Assembly: GCF_003003075.1 (NCBI RefSeq)
Contig: NZ_PVTX01000013.1
Location: 35,511 to 99,510 of the forward strand
Direction of reading: 5' to 3'
Length of the DNA: 64,000 nucleotides
Source: Isoptericola halotolerans
GTDB taxonomy: Bacteria > Actinomycetota > Actinomycetes > Actinomycetales > Cellulomonadaceae
A program made the position numbers and the translations under genes. This document shows, one piece after another, positions 42,115-50,535 of the stretch (position 1 is its first letter; the number at the start of each line of letters is the position of its first letter). The notes beneath the pieces are model-generated. The model saw only the letters and a program-made list of their open reading frames with translations. It was not told the DNA's origin and made no database searches.

Positions 42115-43071
42115 ATGGAGATCCTCGACGCACGGATCGAGCGGATCCTCCGGGCGGCCGGGCGTGCGCCCAGCGTGCACAACACCCAGCCGTGGCAGGT
42201 GAGCGTGCGGGGCAACTGCATCACGCTGCGCGGCGACCCGTCGCGGCAGCTGCGCCACTCGGACCCGCTGGGCCGTGAGCTGTTCATCAGCTGTGGCGCG
42301 TTCCTGCTCAACGCCCGGACGGCCTCCCGGCGCGAGTCGCTGGAGCCTGCCGTCACCGTGCTCCCCGATCCCGACGACCGGTGGGCCGTCGCCCGGATCG
42401 AGCTCCACCCGGGCCTGGAGCCCGAGGTGGACGAGCTCGAGCTGGCGGTGGCGATCACTCGCCGCGTCACGACGCGCAGCCCGTTCGACGACCAGCCGCT
42501 GGACGCCGACGTCCTCGAGGTCATCCAGCGCGCCGCGCACCAGGAAGGAGCGGTGCTCCGGCTGATCCAGCCCTCCGAACCGGTGCGCGGGCGGGTGATG
42601 TCCCTGGTACGCCGCGCCGAGGCCCTGGCCGCGGAGGACGCCGTGGCCCGCACCGAGGAGAAAGCATGGACGGCGGTGGCACCGGGGCGTCCCGACGGCA
42701 TCCCGCAGGAGATGCTCGGGCCCTGGACGTTCGACGACCGTGCACTGGTGCGCCGGTTCCTCGCCAGCGCGGGCAACGCGCGGTTCGAGCAACGGTCGAC
42801 GATGGCGGTGCTCCTGAGCGCAGGTGACTCCCCACGCGACTGGATCGCCTCGGGCCAGGCTCTCGAACGGCTGCTGCTGGTGGCCACCACCTACTTCGTC
42901 CGGGCGTCGTTCGCGACGACCGTGCTGGAGAACCCCACCACTCGTCACGATCTGCGGCAGGTCCTCTCGCTGGATGCACATCCGCAGATGCTCATGCGTC
43001 TCGGTTACGGCAGGTCGCCAAGGCACACGCTTCGTCGGAGCGTCGACGGGTCCGTGGCTCCCCGCGGCTGA
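42115..43071 (+). CDS. Acg-like nitroreductase family protein
   Basis: A 318-residue flavin-fold protein of the family of M. tuberculosis Acg (Rv2032), a DosR-regulon protein proposed to bind and sequester FMN. The N-terminus IERILRAAGRAPSVHNTQPW carries the SxHNxQPW flavin-site motif. SWDLALGRELFISCGAFLLNAR-like residues (here DPLGRELFISCGAFLLNAR), TTRSPFDDQPLD and WIASGQALERLLLVAT follow the family pattern. The last part HPQMLMRLGYGRSP is typical. ATG 42115 with CGGAG upstream; the very long upstream open frame is spurious. It is convergent with alcohol dehydrogenase 2. Confidence 0.88.
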   Translation: MEILDARIERILRAAGRAPSVHNTQPWQVSVRGNCITLRGDPSRQLRHSDPLGRELFISCGAFLLNARTASRRESLEPAVTVLPDPDDRWAVARIELHPGLEPEVDELELAVAITRRVTTRSPFDDQPLDADVLEVIQRAAHQEGAVLRLIQPSEPVRGRVMSLVRRAEALAAEDAVARTEEKAWTAVAPGRPDGIPQEMLGPWTFDDRALVRRFLASAGNARFEQRSTMAVLLSAGDSPRDWIASGQALERLLLVATTYFVRASFATTVLENPTTRHDLRQVLSLDAHPQMLMRLGYGRSPRHTLRRSVDGSVAPRG

Positions 43072-43096
43072 CGGCCCGGGAGCGTGGTTCCGTCGA

Positions 43097-44140
43097 TCAC
43101 GCGCCGGCGGACAGGGCGACCTTCATGGCACCGGTCCTGCCGGCGTCCGAGAAGACCTCGTACGCCTCCTCGATGGCCCCGAGGTCGAAGCGATGGGTGA
43201 CGAGCGTGGCGACGTCGAGCTGACCGCTGGCGACCATGTTCAGCAGCGCGGGCGTGGTGGCCGTGTCCACGAGGCCGGTGGTGATGGTCAGGTCGCGGAT
43301 CCAGTCACGTTCGAGGTGCAGGGTCGCGGGTGCACCGTGCACGCCGACGTTGGCGACGTGCCCGCCGGGGCGGACGATCTCGACGCAGGTCTCGAACGTG
43401 CCCGGCGTACCGACGGCCTCGATGGCGACGTCGGCGCCGAGGCCGCCGGTGAGCTCCCGGACCTGGTCGAGCAGGCTGCGACCGGGGTCCAGCGCGTGGG
43501 TGGCCCCGGCCCGCAGAGCGACGGCCTGCCGATCGGTCGAGAGATCCACGACCGCCAGCACGGCCGGACTGAACAGCCGGGCGGTGAGCACTGCGGCGAG
43601 ACCGATCGGGCCGGCGCCCACGACGACGACGCTGTTGCCCGGACGGACGTTCCCTGCGAGCACCCCGACCTCGTACGCGGTGGGCAGGATGTCGGCGAGC
43701 ATCAGCGCCTGCTCGTCCGAGACGGCGTCGTCCAGCAGGTGGGTCGACGTCTCGGCGAACGGCACCCGGCACAGCTGCGCCTGGGTGCCGTCGATGCGGT
43801 GCCCGAGGATCCATCCCCCGCCGCCCAGGCACTGGCCGTACCGGCCCGTGCGGCAGTACTGGCAGCGACCGCACGACGTGATGCACGACACGAGCACGCG
43901 GTCCCCGACCTTCAGGGTGCTCAGCCCCGAGCCCACCTCGGTCACCGTCCCGACCGCCTCGTGCCCCAGGACACGCCCCGGGTCGACGGTCGGCACGTCG
44001 CCCTTGAGGATGTGGAGGTCGGTGCCGCAGATCGTGACCGTGTCGATCCGGACGACGGCGTCCTGCGGGGCTTCCACGACCGGGTCGGGCACCTCGCGCC
44101 AGGTCCGTCGCCCTGGACCTTCGAAGACCAACGCCTTCAT
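43097..44140 (-). CDS. zinc-dependent alcohol dehydrogenase (2)
   Basis: A 347-residue medium-chain zinc dehydrogenase. TVTICGTDLHILKGD and LGHEAVGTVTEVG carry the catalytic zinc ligands (Cys, His, Glu). The structural zinc lobe is SCGRCQYCRTGRYGQCLGGGG, shorter than in many relatives. The NAD loop is VVVVGAGPIGLAAVLTARLF. The start MKALVFEGPGRRTWREVPDP is typical of the group that includes glutathione-independent formaldehyde and alcohol dehydrogenases. ATG 44140 follows GGAGGCGGTC. The gap to the divergent universal stress gene has two DevR-like boxes, one 91 bp from this start. Confidence 0.93.
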   Translation of the reverse strand: MKALVFEGPGRRTWREVPDPVVEAPQDAVVRIDTVTICGTDLHILKGDVPTVDPGRVLGHEAVGTVTEVGSGLSTLKVGDRVLVSCITSCGRCQYCRTGRYGQCLGGGGWILGHRIDGTQAQLCRVPFAETSTHLLDDAVSDEQALMLADILPTAYEVGVLAGNVRPGNSVVVVGAGPIGLAAVLTARLFSPAVLAVVDLSTDRQAVALRAGATHALDPGRSLLDQVRELTGGLGADVAIEAVGTPGTFETCVEIVRPGGHVANVGVHGAPATLHLERDWIRDLTITTGLVDTATTPALLNMVASGQLDVATLVTHRFDLGAIEEAYEVFSDAGRTGAMKVALSAGA

Positions 44141-44230
44141 GACCGCCTCCTGTGTCTGCGTCACGCACCGGAAGCCCACTCCAGCACGTGCGCCGCGCAG
44201 CCCGACAGGACCACAAGGCCCCGGTACGGC

Positions 44231-44244
44231 GGGCCCTTGGTCAC
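44231..44244. promoter_or_regulatory. DevR/DosR-like box before ADH 2
   Basis: GGGCCCTTGGTCAC, with the left half GGGCC and right half GTCAC around CTTG. It lies 91 bp upstream of the minus-strand dehydrogenase ATG. A second imperfect copy (GGACCACAAGGCCC, 44208-44221) begins 23 bp away on the gene side. Confidence 0.55.
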
Positions 44245-44284
44245 ACGGAACCGGGCGCCCGGCCACGCCGGTGGGCGGGCGCTG

Positions 44285-44298
44285 GGGACCAACGGCCC
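44285..44298. promoter_or_regulatory. DevR/DosR-like box before universal stress gene 2
   Basis: GGGACCAACGGCCC, complete left half GGGAC and right half GGCCC. It lies 90-103 bp upstream of the universal stress ATG (44388). Its complement reads GGGCCGTTGGTCCC, identical in core to the sites at 27533 and 51860. Confidence 0.6.
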
Positions 44299-44387
44299 GG
44301 ACCCGACGCGGCGCATGGCTCTGCCGCGTCCGCCCGACCAGGAGAATCATGGGAGCAGACCGACCACGACCATGCCAGGGGCTGCAC

Positions 44388-45293
44388 ATGACCGACATCA
44401 GCTCGGACCTGCCGATCGTCGTCGGCGTCGACGGATCGCCGGAGGCCGCTCGCGCCCTCGAGTTCGCGGTGCAGCAGGCTCGCCGCGACCACTGCTCGCT
44501 GTCGCTCGTCTGCGCGATCCACGAGGTCGTGCCGATCGGCCCGATGCTGCCCCTCATCGCGGGAGACTCGCTGCTCGACGTCGGCCGCCAGCTCCTGGTC
44601 GATGCCCGCGACCTCGTCGAAGAGGCCTCGGACGGGGCGGTCGGCGTACGGCTCGAGGTGGCGCTCGGCCCCGCGGTGGATCTGCTCGCCGCCGCGAGCG
44701 ACCAAGCCCGGCTGGTGGTGCTGGGCCACCGCTCACTCTCGCTCGTCGAGCGGGTGTTCACCGGCAGCACCACCTTCGGCGTCGCCGCCCGCGCGGACTG
44801 CCCGGTGGTCAGCGTGCCGCTCGAGACCGACCTGGAGACGCCACGGCACCGGGTCGTCGCCGCGATCGACGGATCGCCCGGCTCCGCACACGTCCTGGCA
44901 CAGGCGTCCTCCGCCGCCGCCCAGCGTTCGGCGACCCTGGAAGTCCTGCACTGCTGGCGTCTGAACCCGTTCTACAGCTACCTCGTCGACGAGTGGTCGG
45001 TGCAGGAGGAGTGGGGGAAGCAGACGCACGCCATCATCGACGGCCTGGTCGAGGAGGCCGCCCGAGCGCACCCCGGGCTGACCGTCGAGACCCACCTGGA
45101 GTACGCGGAGGTGGCCGACACCCTGGTGCGCCGCTCCGCGGGTGCAGACCTCATGGTCCTGGGCAGGCACGGGCACGGCGGCCCGGGTGCCCGCATGGTC
45201 GCGGCTGTGCTCGGCGCCGTCACCCGGGCCGTCCTGCAGCACGCACCGTGCCCGGTCGAGGTCGTCCCTGCGCGCCGGCACCGGGCATCCTGA
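44388..45293 (+). CDS. tandem universal stress protein (2)
   Basis: 301 residues, two UspA domains: IVVGVDGSPEAARALEFAVQ to VVLGHRSLSLVERVFTGSTT in the first, and RVVAAIDGSPGSAHVLAQAS to MVLGRHGHGGPGARMVAAVL and GAVTRAVLQHAPCPVEVVP in the second. The second domain keeps the full G-x2-G-x9-G nucleotide motif. Start choice: ATG 44388 begins at the domain with AGGGG upstream. An in-frame ATG at 44349 with AGGAG four bases before it would add 13 residues and cannot be excluded. It lies upstream of the GAF kinase gene on the same strand, with an 80-bp gap. Confidence 0.92.
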   Translation: MTDISSDLPIVVGVDGSPEAARALEFAVQQARRDHCSLSLVCAIHEVVPIGPMLPLIAGDSLLDVGRQLLVDARDLVEEASDGAVGVRLEVALGPAVDLLAAASDQARLVVLGHRSLSLVERVFTGSTTFGVAARADCPVVSVPLETDLETPRHRVVAAIDGSPGSAHVLAQASSAAAQRSATLEVLHCWRLNPFYSYLVDEWSVQEEWGKQTHAIIDGLVEEAARAHPGLTVETHLEYAEVADTLVRRSAGADLMVLGRHGHGGPGARMVAAVLGAVTRAVLQHAPCPVEVVPARRHRAS

Positions 45294-45373
45294 GGTCGAG
45301 CGGCGGTCCCCTCGGCTCGAGCGTCTCGGCGGGACCAGAACATGCCTGGCGACCGGGCCCGACCTACGCTCGC

Positions 45374-46996
45374 ATGATGGAGAAGGCGTCGGCCGAGGTG
45401 CAGGACGCCATCCTGCACGCCGTGAGCGGCGTCTCCTCCGAGTTCGACCTACGCGACCTCCTGCACGGCGTCGTGCGCGCAGCCTGCGACCTGTCCGGGG
45501 CGCGCTACGGGGCGCTCGGCGTGATCGGTCGCTCCCGCCGCCATCTCGTCGAGTTCGTCACCGAAGGAATCAGCGACGAGGTGCGGACCGGGATCGATCA
45601 CCTGCCCACCGGCCGAGGCCTGCTCGGTCACCTGATCGCCCATGAGGAGGCGCTGCGCCTCGGCGACCTGACGAACCACCCCTCGTCCGCGGGGTTCCCT
45701 CCCGGGCACCCGCCGATGACGACGTTCCTCGGTGTACCGGTCAGGGTGCGGGGCCGCGTCTTCGGCAACCTGTACCTCACCGACAAGAAGACCGGGCCGG
45801 TGTTCACCCGGGACGACGAGAACAATGTCAGCGCGCTCGCCGGGCTGGCCGGGCTGGCCATCGACCACGCACGGCTCCTGATGATCGCGGAGCGCCGGGC
45901 ACGCTGGTTCGAGGCGACGGCGGCCACGCCCTCGGCCGTGCTGCGCGCCGGCGGGACGGACGAGGCGCTCGACGTCGTTCTCCGGGCCGCGCTGCAGGCC
46001 TCGGGCGGGCGGACCTCGCTCGCGATCGCGCCCGACGCGACGCCCGGCACGTCGGGTGGGTTCGCCGTCCGCGCGGCGGTCGGCGACCTGGATCACGACC
46101 CCCGGCGCACGCTGGCCGAGCTCCGCCCGGCACTCATGCTCGCGATGGCGAGCAGCGAGACACGGTGGGCCGAGCTCCCTGATGACGGCATGGCCGTCAT
46201 GACCCGGCTGTCGATCGACATGGTCGCCCGCGGAGCGCTCGTCATCGTGCTCCCGCGGCGCGAGTTCGCACAGAATCTCAGCGAGGAGTCGGAGTTCGTC
46301 ACCAGCTTCGCCAGCCATGCGTCGCTCGTCCTCGAACGACGCCACACGCGCGCGGTGCAGGAGGAGATCGCGGTCCTCGCGGAACGCAACCGCATCGCAC
46401 GCGACCTGCACGACGGCGTGACGCAGCGGCTGTTCGCCCTCGGCCTGCAGCTCACCGCGGCAGCCCGACAGTCGCCACCCGTGGTCCAGGACCTGCTGAA
46501 GGCCGTCTCCGACGACCTCGACGCGACGATCCGGGAGGTTCGGCAGTCGGTCATCGACCTCCAGCCACCCGACCGGAGCCAGCACTCCCTGCGGGCGAAG
46601 GTCCGGGCCCTCGTCTCCGAGTATGCCCACGTCCTGGAGCACACCCCGGTGCTGCAGATCGACGGCCCGGTCGACACCCTGGTCGACCAGGCGTTGCACC
46701 ATCACGTCATCGCGGTCCTGCGAGAGGGACTGTCCAACATCGCACGGCATGCGGCCGCACACTCCGTCCAGGTGAGGATCTGCGCCGCTCCCGGCGACCT
46801 GACCTGCACCGTCACCGACGACGGCGTCGGCTTCGACCCCAGCGCCGCTCGCAGCGGTCTCGTCAACCTCGCCGAACGCGCCGCGGAACGCGGCGGGTCG
46901 CTCGAGATCACCCGGCGCGACCCGCACGGTAGCGTGCTGACCTGGCGGGTACCGATGGCGACCGGTCCCCCGGAAACCACAGACGCCGCGGACTAG
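45374..46996 (+). CDS. DevS/DosS-like GAF-domain sensor histidine kinase
   Basis: 540 residues: GAF 1 (about 24-170), GAF 2 (about 185-325), HisKA_3 dimerisation domain and HATPase. The H-box is ERNRIARDLHDGVTQRLFAL with phosphorylated His346. The N-box is VLREGLSNIARHAAAHS and the G-box DDGVGFDP. GAF 1 closely follows DosS: GFPPGHPPMTTFLGVPVRVR and FGNLYLTDKKTG. His112 and Tyr134 are 22 residues apart, as are the DosS haem ligand His149 and distal Tyr171, so it may bind haem. That equivalence is my alignment by eye, and HPPM also occurs in GAF domains without haem. It is convergent with the response regulator gene, 2 bp between stops. Confidence 0.9.
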   Translation: MMEKASAEVQDAILHAVSGVSSEFDLRDLLHGVVRAACDLSGARYGALGVIGRSRRHLVEFVTEGISDEVRTGIDHLPTGRGLLGHLIAHEEALRLGDLTNHPSSAGFPPGHPPMTTFLGVPVRVRGRVFGNLYLTDKKTGPVFTRDDENNVSALAGLAGLAIDHARLLMIAERRARWFEATAATPSAVLRAGGTDEALDVVLRAALQASGGRTSLAIAPDATPGTSGGFAVRAAVGDLDHDPRRTLAELRPALMLAMASSETRWAELPDDGMAVMTRLSIDMVARGALVIVLPRREFAQNLSEESEFVTSFASHASLVLERRHTRAVQEEIAVLAERNRIARDLHDGVTQRLFALGLQLTAAARQSPPVVQDLLKAVSDDLDATIREVRQSVIDLQPPDRSQHSLRAKVRALVSEYAHVLEHTPVLQIDGPVDTLVDQALHHHVIAVLREGLSNIARHAAAHSVQVRICAAPGDLTCTVTDDGVGFDPSAARSGLVNLAERAAERGGSLEITRRDPHGSVLTWRVPMATGPPETTDAAD

Positions 46997-46998
46997 CG

Positions 46999-47655
46999 TC
47001 AGCCACGGTCGTGGTCGGAGGTTCCGAGGAGCCTCGTCGCCAGGACCGCGGCCTGCGTCCTCGACTCCAGGCCGAGCTTGGTGAGGACGTTCGAGACGTA
47101 GTTCTTCACGGTCTTCTCCGACAGGAACATCTGGCCACCGATCTGGCGGTTCGTCAGGCCTTCGGCGATGAGCACCAGGACCTTGTGCTCCTGCTCGCTC
47201 AACGAGGCCAGGGCGGGCGCCTCCGCAGGTCCCGCGCGCAGCCGCTCGAGCACCCGGGACGTCAGGACCGGGTCGATCAGCGACTGTCCCGCTGCGACCC
47301 GGCGCACCGCGTCGACCACGTCCGAACCGGTGATCACCTTGAGCAGGTAGCCGGACGCACCGGCCATGATCGCCGAGAACAACGCCTCGTCGTCGTCGTA
47401 GGACGTGAGCATCAACGTGCGCAGCTCGGGCATCGAGCCCTGCAGCTCGCGGCAGACCGCGATGCCGGAGCCGTCCTGGAGACGCACGTCGAGGAGCGCC
47501 ACGTCCGGCCGGCACCGCGGGATGTCCCGGATCGCCTCGACCGCCGAGCCCGATCCCCCGACGACCTCGAAGCCCTCCTCGGCGTCGAAGAGTCCCTGCA
47601 GGCCACGGCGCACCAGCTCGTGGTCGTCGAGGAGGTAGACCCGCACGTGCTCCAT
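46999..47655 (-). CDS. devR: DevR/DosR-like LuxR response regulator
   Basis: 218 residues. The receiver domain (VRVYLLDDHELVRRGLQGLF) has acidic residues D10/D11, phospho-acceptor D56 in VALLDVRLQDGSG, MLTSYDDDEALFSAIMAGAS and GYLLK. The C-terminal NarL/LuxR HTH is LTNRQIGGQMFLSEKTVKNYV and SNVLTKLGLESRTQAAV. The recognition helix SEKTVKNYVS matches M. tuberculosis DosR (AEKTVKNYVS), including the DNA-contacting Lys-Thr-Val-Lys-Asn run, which fits with the many DosR-like boxes nearby. DosR controls the hypoxia/NO dormancy regulon. Cognate kinase is presumably the convergent GAF kinase. The upstream gap holds two boxes 138-174 bp away, suggesting autoregulation. Confidence 0.92.
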   Translation of the reverse strand: MEHVRVYLLDDHELVRRGLQGLFDAEEGFEVVGGSGSAVEAIRDIPRCRPDVALLDVRLQDGSGIAVCRELQGSMPELRTLMLTSYDDDEALFSAIMAGASGYLLKVITGSDVVDAVRRVAAGQSLIDPVLTSRVLERLRAGPAEAPALASLSEQEHKVLVLIAEGLTNRQIGGQMFLSEKTVKNYVSNVLTKLGLESRTQAAVLATRLLGTSDHDRG

Positions 47656-47792
47656 GGGTCGTTTCTACCCCGGTGGCGGCCGGGTCACCATCGGTGCGAC
47701 GTCACCGCTCGGCCGAACCTCGTCGGCTCCGGTGGGTCGGTCGTCCGCCGCAGCGGCGAGCCCGGCGCAGGGGCGTCGGACCGGACCACATC

Positions 47793-47828
47793 GGGAACTG
47801 CGTCCCGTCCAGACGTGACCAACGACCC
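47793..47828. promoter_or_regulatory. pair of DevR/DosR-like boxes, devR/GyrI-like gap
   Basis: GGGAACTGCGTCCC (47793-47806) and GTGACCAACGACCC (47815-47828) start 22 bp apart. The first has perfect outer GGG...GTCCC; the second reads GGGTCGTTGGTCAC on the other strand. They lie in the 285-bp gap between devR (start 47655, minus) and the GyrI-like gene (start 47941, plus), so they may control both. Confidence 0.6.
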
Positions 47829-47940
47829 TGTCGTCCGGCTGCTGCGCCTGCCACGGTGGAGGTCTCGGTCCGATCGGGACGCCGACGGCAGGACGATCCC
47901 GCCCGATGGACGCGAGCGTCGACGCGGAGAGGACACGACG

Positions 47941-48339
47941 GTGGACGACAGTGAGATCAGGCTGATCGACCAGCCCGGGCAGGCGACCGTCGGTGTCCGC
48001 CGGATCGCCCGCCCGGAAGACCTCTCGGAGGTGTTCGCGACCCTCATCCCCCGTGTCGCCGGGCTGCTGGACCGGCTCGGCGTCCAACCGGCAGGACCGC
48101 CCTACGGTCGATACCGGGACCGCCCGGGCGACAGCTTCGACGTCGAGGTCGGATTTCCTGTCGACGGTGCCGTCGACGTCCGCCTCCATCCGCTGGGACA
48201 GTCGTGGGAGCTCTACGAGTCGGGGCCTGATTCGGACCCTCGCCCCGCCACCTGGCGCACCCGCGTCGTCGTCGCCGTCACCGGGCCAGAGATCGAGCCT
48301 GCTCGACCGCCGAGTGGCCTGGGAGGGGCGGCGCCGTGA
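47941..48339 (+). CDS. GyrI-like effector-binding protein with internal deletion
   Basis: 132 residues. The first 80 (VGVRRIARPEDLSEVFATLI, LLDRLGVQPAGPPYGRYRDR, FDVEVGFPVDGAV) match the first half of a GyrI/AraC effector-binding domain. The last 45 (QSWELYESGPDSDPRPATWR then TRVVVAV) match its final strand. The central 35-40 residues, normally LPxG...HxGPYxxLxxA...W...QGL, are missing with the frame kept. Such a protein may not fold as the usual two-lobed ligand binder. GTG 47941 lacks a strong RBS; the frame continues far upstream without domain content. Its stop overlaps the next universal stress GTG by 4 nt. Confidence 0.65.
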   Translation: MDDSEIRLIDQPGQATVGVRRIARPEDLSEVFATLIPRVAGLLDRLGVQPAGPPYGRYRDRPGDSFDVEVGFPVDGAVDVRLHPLGQSWELYESGPDSDPRPATWRTRVVVAVTGPEIEPARPPSGLGGAAP

Positions 48340-49265
48340 ACGCCGCAGCCCGCGCAGCACCCGTCGTCGTCGCCGTGGACGGGACGCAGCGCAGCACCGG
48401 CGCCATCAAGTATGCGATCCACGAGGCACGGCGTCGCGGGACCGACCTGCAGGTCGTGCACGTCGCGCCCCGAGCACTGCCCGTCGGCGGTTCGATGCCG
48501 TCCATGGGCATCCCGACCGACGCACTCGTCGAGGTGGCAGGAAGGATTCTCGACGAGGTGGTCGACCAGACCCGCTCGCTCGCACCGGACCTCGCCGTGG
48601 ACGGTGTGCTGCGGGAGGGGCGGCGCGTCGTGGAGATACCGGCTGCCGGGGCGCGGGGCAGCCTGGTCGTGCTCGGCCGCGAGACCCGACACGGCACCGA
48701 GCGCGTGCTCGGCGGTTCGACCACGGCCGGCGTCGCCGCACGGGCCTCGGTGCCGGTGGCCGTCGTCGACGAGGACTGGGAGCCCACGGCACGCGATCGC
48801 GTCCTCGTGGGCCTCGAGCCTGCCGCCGGAGAGGTGCTGTCCTACGCGTTCCCCCTGGCTGCCGCTCGCCACGCGCTGCTGCAGGTCATGCACGTGTGGA
48901 GAGTCCCCGACGCCTACGCGGCCGTGGACGAGGAGCGGGCTCTGGCCGGTGAGTGGGTCTTGGATGCCACGCGCCTGCTCGAGTCGACGGTCGCCGACTG
49001 GCGTGACAGCTTTCCCGACGTCGAGGTCGAGATCTCGGTGGTACCCGGACGAGCAGCGCAGGCGCTCGTCGACGCCGCGGTCCGCGCGGACGTCCTGCTG
49101 CTCGCCCGCCACCGGCGCGACGTCGAGCACCTGGGGCGCCTCGGCCCCACGATCCGGGCGGTTCTCGGGCACCGGGGCACTCCCGTCGAGGTCGTCCCGA
49201 TGACCGGCGTCCCGCAGCACGCCCCGCTCGTGCTCGAACGGTTCGGCGAGGTCCTCAAGAGCTGA
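48336..49265 (+). CDS. tandem universal stress protein (3)
   Basis: 309 residues with two UspA domains. Domain 1 runs from VVVAVDGTQRSTGAIKYAIH to VLGRETRHGTERVLGGSTTA. Domain 2 runs from RVLVGLEPAAGEVLSYAFPL to LLARHRRDVEHLGRLGPTIR and VLGHRGTPVEVVP; its glycine-rich ATP loop is degraded. A 25-residue tail follows. The GTG start overlaps the GyrI-like stop (GTGA), indicating an operon under the box pair at 47793-47828. It overlaps the convergent CBS gene by 11 bp. Confidence 0.92.
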   Translation: MNAAARAAPVVVAVDGTQRSTGAIKYAIHEARRRGTDLQVVHVAPRALPVGGSMPSMGIPTDALVEVAGRILDEVVDQTRSLAPDLAVDGVLREGRRVVEIPAAGARGSLVVLGRETRHGTERVLGGSTTAGVAARASVPVAVVDEDWEPTARDRVLVGLEPAAGEVLSYAFPLAAARHALLQVMHVWRVPDAYAAVDEERALAGEWVLDATRLLESTVADWRDSFPDVEVEISVVPGRAAQALVDAAVRADVLLLARHRRDVEHLGRLGPTIRAVLGHRGTPVEVVPMTGVPQHAPLVLERFGEVLKS

Positions 49266-49863
49266 CCGCAGGGTGCACCATGACCGAGCGCACGCCCGCG
49301 ACGGTCCGTGCGAGCGCCAACGCCAGCCGGAGGTCGGCGGCGGAGCCACCGGCAAGACGCACGGAACCGCCGAGGACCACGCACCTGCACTGCTCGAGGC
49401 CGGCGCCGCGCAGCAGGCCCGTGACGTCGGCCGCGATCCGCTCGTCGCTGCGCGCCAGAGCGTCGACCACGTCGCTGCGGCTGAGCATCCCCACCACGCG
49501 CGTGCCCATGACGATCGGGACGGAATGGATCCCGCGCGCGAGCATCGTGCCGACGAGCCTCGCGACGTCCTGGTTCGGCCTCGCCGTGATCACCAGGCGC
49601 GTCATGACGTCGGCGACCCGTCGGGCGGCTGCCGGCCCGTCGGTAGCAGCCTCCCGGTCCCGCCGGAGCGTCGATCGTGGGTCCGGGACGATGTCGTCCG
49701 CCAGCAGGTCCTCCTCGCTGACGATCCCCACCAGGCGTCCGTCGTCGTCGACGACGGGGAGCGCGGTGATCCCCCGCTCGCCCAGCTCGTGCAGCGCGTC
49801 CTCGACCCGTGCCGTCGGCCGGATGGTGGCGACGGTGGTGGTCATGATGTCGGCGGCCAGCAC
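49255..49863 (-). CDS. CBS-domain pair protein with BON-like tail
   Basis: 202 residues. CBS 1 (ADIMTTTVATIRPTARVEDA, LPVVDDDGRLVGIVSEEDLL) and CBS 2 (VADVMTRLVITARPNQDVAR, SVPIVMGTRVVGMLSRSDVV) form a Bateman module expected to bind adenosine nucleotides. The last 60 residues resemble a BON domain ending GVRSVMVHPAV. CBS proteins such as Hrp1 (Rv2626c) are strongly DosR-induced in mycobacteria. GTG 49863 follows AGGAGG at 6 nt. The upstream region has two DevR-like boxes within about 120 bp. Confidence 0.9.
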   Translation of the reverse strand: MLAADIMTTTVATIRPTARVEDALHELGERGITALPVVDDDGRLVGIVSEEDLLADDIVPDPRSTLRRDREAATDGPAAARRVADVMTRLVITARPNQDVARLVGTMLARGIHSVPIVMGTRVVGMLSRSDVVDALARSDERIAADVTGLLRGAGLEQCRCVVLGGSVRLAGGSAADLRLALALARTVAGVRSVMVHPAVSS

Positions 49864-49943
49864 GGCGATCCTCCTGTGGCTTCCTGGACGACCGGGCGGG
49901 CTCGTCCTGAGGCCAGCGTGCTCGCGCGGTCCGGGTCGCGACA

Positions 49944-49980
49944 GGGTCCACCGGCACCGCGAGGGCGGGACCTTGGACCC
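49944..49980. promoter_or_regulatory. pair of DevR/DosR-like boxes before the CBS gene
   Basis: GGGACCTTGGACCC (49967-49980) is a perfect palindrome except the two central bases. GGGTCCACCGGCAC (49944-49957) starts 23 bp away on the gene side. They lie 81-117 bp upstream of the minus-strand CBS gene start (49863), a normal place for activator sites. Confidence 0.6.
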
Positions 49981-50055
49981 GCGCGACGCCGCGCGCCGTC
50001 ATCGGGACCTCCGGCGGGGACGGCACCGGCCGGCAGCACTGCCGGAGCATCGCAC

Positions 50056-50535
50056 CTAGTGGTGCAGCGAGAGCTTGAGGGCGATCATCGCCACGCCCAG
50101 GAGTCCTGCCAGCAACGTCGAGACCATTCGCCGCGCACCGGTCAGACCGCTCGCGGTGCTCATGCGCCAGCCGACCCCGACCAGGAGCCCCAGGTTGACG
50201 ACGAGAGCGACGTCCACCGCGAGCGTCGTCTCCACCTGCAGCACGGACTCAGACAGGAGAACGAGCGCCGGAATCCCGCACCCCGCCACCAACGGTAGCC
50301 CGGCGACGGCGATCTCCCGGCGCTCGTGCGCGGTCAGCGATCGCCGCAGCCGCGTCCGTGCGGCGATCACGTGGACGTACGTCTCCGCGGACCAGTAGAC
50401 GAGGAGAGTCCCGACCACGAGAGCGGCGACCCGCAGCAACCCGAGGTCGTCGGGGACTGCGGCGAGGACGGAACCGGTGACGACCAGCCCGTAAAGGTAG
50501 GAGGGCTGGAGCTGGTACGGGTCGCCCGTCGGCAC
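50056..50535 (-). CDS. hypothetical membrane protein, four TM segments
   Basis: 159 residues, not recognised. Hydrophobic segments are about SYLYGLVVTGSVLAAVP, LLRVAALVVGTLLVYWSAET, AGLPLVAGCGIPALVLL, TLAVDVALVVNLGLLVG and VSTLLAGLLGVAMIALKLSL, with a basic loop (HVIAARTRLRRSLTAHERRE). The GTG start at 50535 is weak; no clear RBS is seen. It lies on the same strand as the SRPBCC gene upstream (205-bp gap). Part of the stress island by position only. Confidence 0.7.
   Translation of the reverse strand: MPTGDPYQLQPSYLYGLVVTGSVLAAVPDDLGLLRVAALVVGTLLVYWSAETYVHVIAARTRLRRSLTAHERREIAVAGLPLVAGCGIPALVLLSESVLQVETTLAVDVALVVNLGLLVGVGWRMSTASGLTGARRMVSTLLAGLLGVAMIALKLSLHH

Noticed and set aside
45331..45344. 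Half box GGGACCAGAACATG before the GAF kinase
   Set aside because: Only the left half matches; the right half has no GTCCC-like sequence.
42824..46996. A 1,390-codon open frame on the plus strand through several genes
   Set aside because: Only the last 540 codons have domain content (GAF kinase); the rest overlaps alcohol dehydrogenase 2 and usp 2, which are clearly real in other frames. GC-rich DNA often keeps such frames open.
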